Source: CAKUIA01 sp034180465
Lineage (GTDB): Bacteria > Verrucomicrobiota > Verrucomicrobiia > Opitutales > Intestinicryptomonadaceae
Reading direction: 5' to 3'
Length of the DNA: 8,197 nucleotides
NCBI GenBank assembly: GCA_034180465.1
Contig: JAXFOH010000103.1
Span: 1-8,197 of the forward strand
The notes below the pieces were generated by a model, which was not told the DNA's origin, did not search any database, and was given only the letters and a program-made list of their open reading frames with translations. Made by a program: the position numbers and the translations under genes. This document shows positions 6,390 through 8,197 of this stretch, piece by piece (the first letter of the stretch is position 1; the number at the start of each line of letters is the position of its first letter).

Positions 6390-7637
6390 ATGGAGCATTT
6401 GAAATTTTTAACCGAAGAAAAAGCGATTGAAATCGCCGACAATTACCCGTCGCCCGCATATGTGTACGACAAAAACTCGCTAATTGCCCATGCAAAGGCG
6501 GCGTTGGCCTTCCCCAACGCATTCGGGCTTACCGTGCGCTATGCAATGAAAGCTTCGTCGAACAAAAACATTTTAAAGTTGTTCGACTCGCTCGGCATAC
6601 ATGTAGACGCCTCAAGTGCCTTCGAGGCGCAAAGGGCGATTATGGCGGGAATTGCTCCCGAAAAAATTTCGATTTCGTCGCAGCAGATGCCCGAAAATAT
6701 TGTAGAGCTGGTAAATATGGGCGTAAAATTTAACGCATGCTCGCTTTACCAACTTGAATGCTACGGCAAACTTTTGCCGAACACCGAATTGGGAGTTAGA
6801 ATAAACCCGGGGCTCGGCTCGGGCGGAACAAAAAGGACAAATGTGGGAGGCCCCGCCTCGTCTTTCGGGATTTGGCACGAATTTATCCCCCAAATTTTTG
6901 AAATCTGCAAAAAATACAATTTAAAGATTACAAAAATACACACGCACATAGGCTCGGGGTCAGACCCCGAAGTTTGGCTTAAGGTTGCAAAAATGAGCCT
7001 TTCTACGGTGGAAAAATTTAAGGACGCAACCTGTTTGGATATGGGCGGCGGCTTTAAAGTTGCGCGTATGCTGGGCGAAAAGGCAACCGATTTGCAAAAA
7101 ATTGGCGCGCCTGTTGCCGAAGAAATAAGAAAATTTGCCGAGAGGACTGGAAGAAAAATAAAGTTCGAAATAGAGCCCGGAACCTTTCTTTTGGCGAACT
7201 GCGCGGCCTTGGTTTGCAAGGTTCAAGACATGTGCTCGACGGGCAAAGACGGCTACGAATTTATAAAGACAAATTCGGGCATGACCGACGTGTTGCGCCC
7301 CTCCATTTACGGCGCGCAGCACCCCATAATTATAGTTCAGCGCAACAAATGCCCCGAAACTAAAGACTACATTGTAGTAGGCCACTGCTGCGAAAGCGGC
7401 GACATTCTTACGCCGCTTCCGAACGACCCCGAGGGGCTAATGCCGCGCACGCTGGCAAAGGCCGAAATAGGCGACGTTTGCGTTATAGAAGGCTGCGGCG
7501 CATACTGCTCTAGCATGGCAACAAAAAACTACAATTCGTATCCCGCAGCCCCCGAACTTATGCTAGAGGAAAACGGAACGATAAGGGTTATACGAAAGCT
7601 TCAAACCCTAAGCGAAATTGTTGCCGACGAAATATAA
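6390..7637 (+). CDS. lysA: Diaminopimelate decarboxylase (PLP-dependent, alanine-racemase fold)
   Basis: LysA decarboxylates meso-2,6-diaminopimelate to L-lysine, the last step of the diaminopimelate pathway, in the cytoplasm. The 415-residue protein has an N-terminal PLP-binding barrel and a C-terminal beta domain. Seen motifs: YAMK with Lys54 as the PLP Schiff-base residue; HTHIGSGS (184-191); the phosphate-binding GGGF (219-222); EPGT (262-265); substrate-binding LRPSIYGAQHP (302-312); C334-E-S-G-D338, the CESGD motif contributed by the partner subunit; and GAYCSSM...YN (370-382). The GLGSGGT...RTNVGGPASSFGIWHE stretch (141-164) marks a subfamily differing from the E. coli enzyme. The usual Arg after EPG is Thr265 here. 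The ATG is 22 bases after dsbD, with no clear Shine-Dalgarno. Carboxynorspermidine or ornithine decarboxylase were considered, but CESGD and the RPSIYGA region favour diaminopimelate. Confidence 0.9.
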   Translation: MEHLKFLTEEKAIEIADNYPSPAYVYDKNSLIAHAKAALAFPNAFGLTVRYAMKASSNKNILKLFDSLGIHVDASSAFEAQRAIMAGIAPEKISISSQQMPENIVELVNMGVKFNACSLYQLECYGKLLPNTELGVRINPGLGSGGTKRTNVGGPASSFGIWHEFIPQIFEICKKYNLKITKIHTHIGSGSDPEVWLKVAKMSLSTVEKFKDATCLDMGGGFKVARMLGEKATDLQKIGAPVAEEIRKFAERTGRKIKFEIEPGTFLLANCAALVCKVQDMCSTGKDGYEFIKTNSGMTDVLRPSIYGAQHPIIIVQRNKCPETKDYIVVGHCCESGDILTPLPNDPEGLMPRTLAKAEIGDVCVIEGCGAYCSSMATKNYNSYPAAPELMLEENGTIRVIRKLQTLSEIVADEI

Positions 7638-7642
7638 AAGGG
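7637..7642 (+). promoter_or_regulatory. Shine-Dalgarno-like site for the thioesterase gene
   Basis: AAAGGG lies seven bases before the ATG at 7650 and begins on the last base of the lysA stop codon. It is one of the few recognisable ribosome binding sites in the window and supports this start, although it is only a partial match to AGGAGG. Confidence 0.4.
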
Positions 7643-7649
7643 CTTATTT

Positions 7650-8060
7650 ATGGTAAAAAGCGTTTCGCACATAAGAGTAAGGTTTTCGGAAACCGACGCA
7701 ATGGGCGTTGTTTACCACAGCAACTACCTAAATTGGTTCGAGGTTGCGCGCGTAGACCTTATGGACAGCATTGGAATGCCCTATAAAAAATTTGCAGAAA
7801 ACAAAATACACCTGCCCGTTGTGGATGCGCACTTGGAATATAAACGCCCAGCCAAGTTCGACGACAAGCTTGAAGTTGTAGCCTACATCGGGGAAGCCCC
7901 AACAGTTAAAATAAAAGTGCAATACGAAGTTTTGCGCGACGGCGTTTTGCTTTGCAAAGGGCATACTACCCACGTTTTCATAGGAGAAAAAGGCACGCCC
8001 GTAAAGCCCCCGAAAGAGTTTTTAGAAAGGTTGCGCGAGCTTGTAAAGGAAGAGCTATAG
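7650..8060 (+). CDS. Acyl-CoA thioesterase, YbgC/FadM (4HBT hot-dog) family
   Basis: This 136-residue protein is a single hot-dog domain of the 4-hydroxybenzoyl-CoA thioesterase class, which hydrolyses acyl-CoA or aromatic acyl-CoA thioesters, probably in the cytoplasm as a tetramer. The family signature is near the N-terminus: RFSETDAMGVVYHSNYLNWFEVAR (11-34), where Asp16 is the expected catalytic carboxylate and His23/Asn25/Tyr26 follow at the standard spacing. Later conserved parts are LEYKRPAKFDDKLEV (62-76) and the strand GHTTHVFIGEKGTPVKPP (103-120). The length is typical. The gene is not next to tolQRA or pal, where ybgC often sits, so a Tol-Pal link is not supported. The true substrate is unknown: short-chain acyl-CoA, 4-hydroxybenzoyl-CoA, or 1,4-dihydroxy-2-naphthoyl-CoA of menaquinone synthesis are possible. 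It lies 12 bases after lysA and is probably in the same transcript. Confidence 0.88.
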   Translation: MVKSVSHIRVRFSETDAMGVVYHSNYLNWFEVARVDLMDSIGMPYKKFAENKIHLPVVDAHLEYKRPAKFDDKLEVVAYIGEAPTVKIKVQYEVLRDGVLLCKGHTTHVFIGEKGTPVKPPKEFLERLRELVKEEL

Positions 8061-8072
8061 CGTATATAAAAA

Positions 8073-8197
8073 ATGAAGAGCGTCGCCGCAATACTGGTTT
8101 TTGTTTTGCTCGCCGTTTTCGGGACGACGCTTAGGGTGCAGTCGGCCTCGGTTAGGATGCCGCACGCCGACGAAGCCGAACAAGCCTACACTTTCTA
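8073..8197 (+). CDS. Membrane protein, probable GT-C-type glycosyltransferase, N-terminal part (runs off right edge)
   Basis: An ATG at 8073-8075, 12 bases after the thioesterase stop, opens a frame that stays open to the end of the window (41 codons). Residues 4-18 (VAAILVFVLLAVFG) form a hydrophobic segment that could be a membrane helix or signal peptide. It is followed by LRVQSASVRMPHADEAEQAYTF. In GT-C glycosyltransferases such as family 39 enzymes and the Agl23-like group, the first helix leads into an external loop with an acidic DEA-type motif, often written H-x-DEA-x-x-A. Here H31-A-D33-E34-A35-E36-Q37-A38 fits well. Those enzymes transfer sugars from polyprenyl-phosphate donors on the outer face of the membrane. 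The call rests on this short stretch only. A plain exported protein remains possible. No Shine-Dalgarno is visible before the start. Confidence 0.6.
   Translation, partial: MKSVAAILVFVLLAVFGTTLRVQSASVRMPHADEAEQAYTF

Noticed and set aside
6361..6400. Possible terminator or separate promoter between dsbD and lysA
   Set aside because: The 22-base gap has an A/T stretch but no GC-rich stem followed by a T run and no convincing -35/-10 pair, so read-through is more likely.
6390..7637. Carboxynorspermidine or ornithine decarboxylase as the identity of this gene
   Set aside because: The CESGD motif and the RPSIYGAQHP stretch are diaminopimelate decarboxylase features, and no polyamine gene is nearby.
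7952..8134. 60-codon plus-strand frame overlapping the end of the thioesterase gene
   Set aside because: It is an out-of-frame shadow over a well-supported hot-dog domain and the start of the next gene. Its translation is Arg/Lys-rich without structure.
1..8197. Mobile element, CRISPR array, tRNA/rRNA or defence system
   Set aside because: I saw no transposase, integrase, regularly spaced repeats, RNA-gene signatures or defence domains. The window is almost wholly covered by core genes with similar codon usage.

Overview
The window reads as ordinary chromosomal housekeeping DNA from a Gram-negative bacterium. It is densely packed, with no mobile element, RNA gene, CRISPR array or phage gene that I can see. 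Base composition is moderate. Most start codons lack a clear Shine-Dalgarno sequence. The LysA belongs to a recognisable subfamily (GLGSGGT...RTNVGGPASSFGIWHE signature) that I associate from memory with Verrucomicrobiota, Planctomycetota and relatives. A PVC-type bacterium, perhaps a verrucomicrobial one, is therefore my best guess, held with only moderate confidence.

Layout: two gene clusters run away from each other from a 96-base divergent intergenic region (4550-4645). Leftward, on the minus strand, is the cell-shape (elongasome) operon mreB - mreC - mreD - mrdA (PBP2). It is followed 12 bases later by the first 77 codons of an unrecognised exported protein that runs off the left edge. 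Spacing is tight: 17 bases between mreB and mreC, 1 base between mreC and mreD, and an 8-base overlap of mreD and mrdA. Translation is therefore probably coupled. rodA, often found beside mrdA, is not inside the window.

Rightward, on the plus strand, are a DsbD-type thiol-disulfide transporter, a diaminopimelate decarboxylase (lysA), a YbgC/FadM-type hot-dog thioesterase, and the N-terminal 41 codons of a membrane protein that resembles a GT-C (family 39 / Agl23-like) glycosyltransferase and runs off the right edge. Gaps are 22, 12 and 12 bases, so these four are probably co-transcribed although their jobs differ.

How they work together: MreB filaments, MreC and MreD position PBP2, which cross-links new side-wall peptidoglycan. 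DsbD moves reducing power across the inner membrane for periplasmic thiol proteins. LysA makes lysine from meso-diaminopimelate, the cross-linking residue of Gram-negative peptidoglycan. The whole window thus leans towards envelope biology. The divergent region holds a good sigma70-like promoter for the mre operon whose -35 box overlaps a weaker candidate -35 for the dsbD side.

I found no convincing new system. The points most worth a second look are the exported protein attached to the mre operon, the TTG start of mreC inside a tandem repeat, the shared -35 region, and the unusual active-site motif of LysA.
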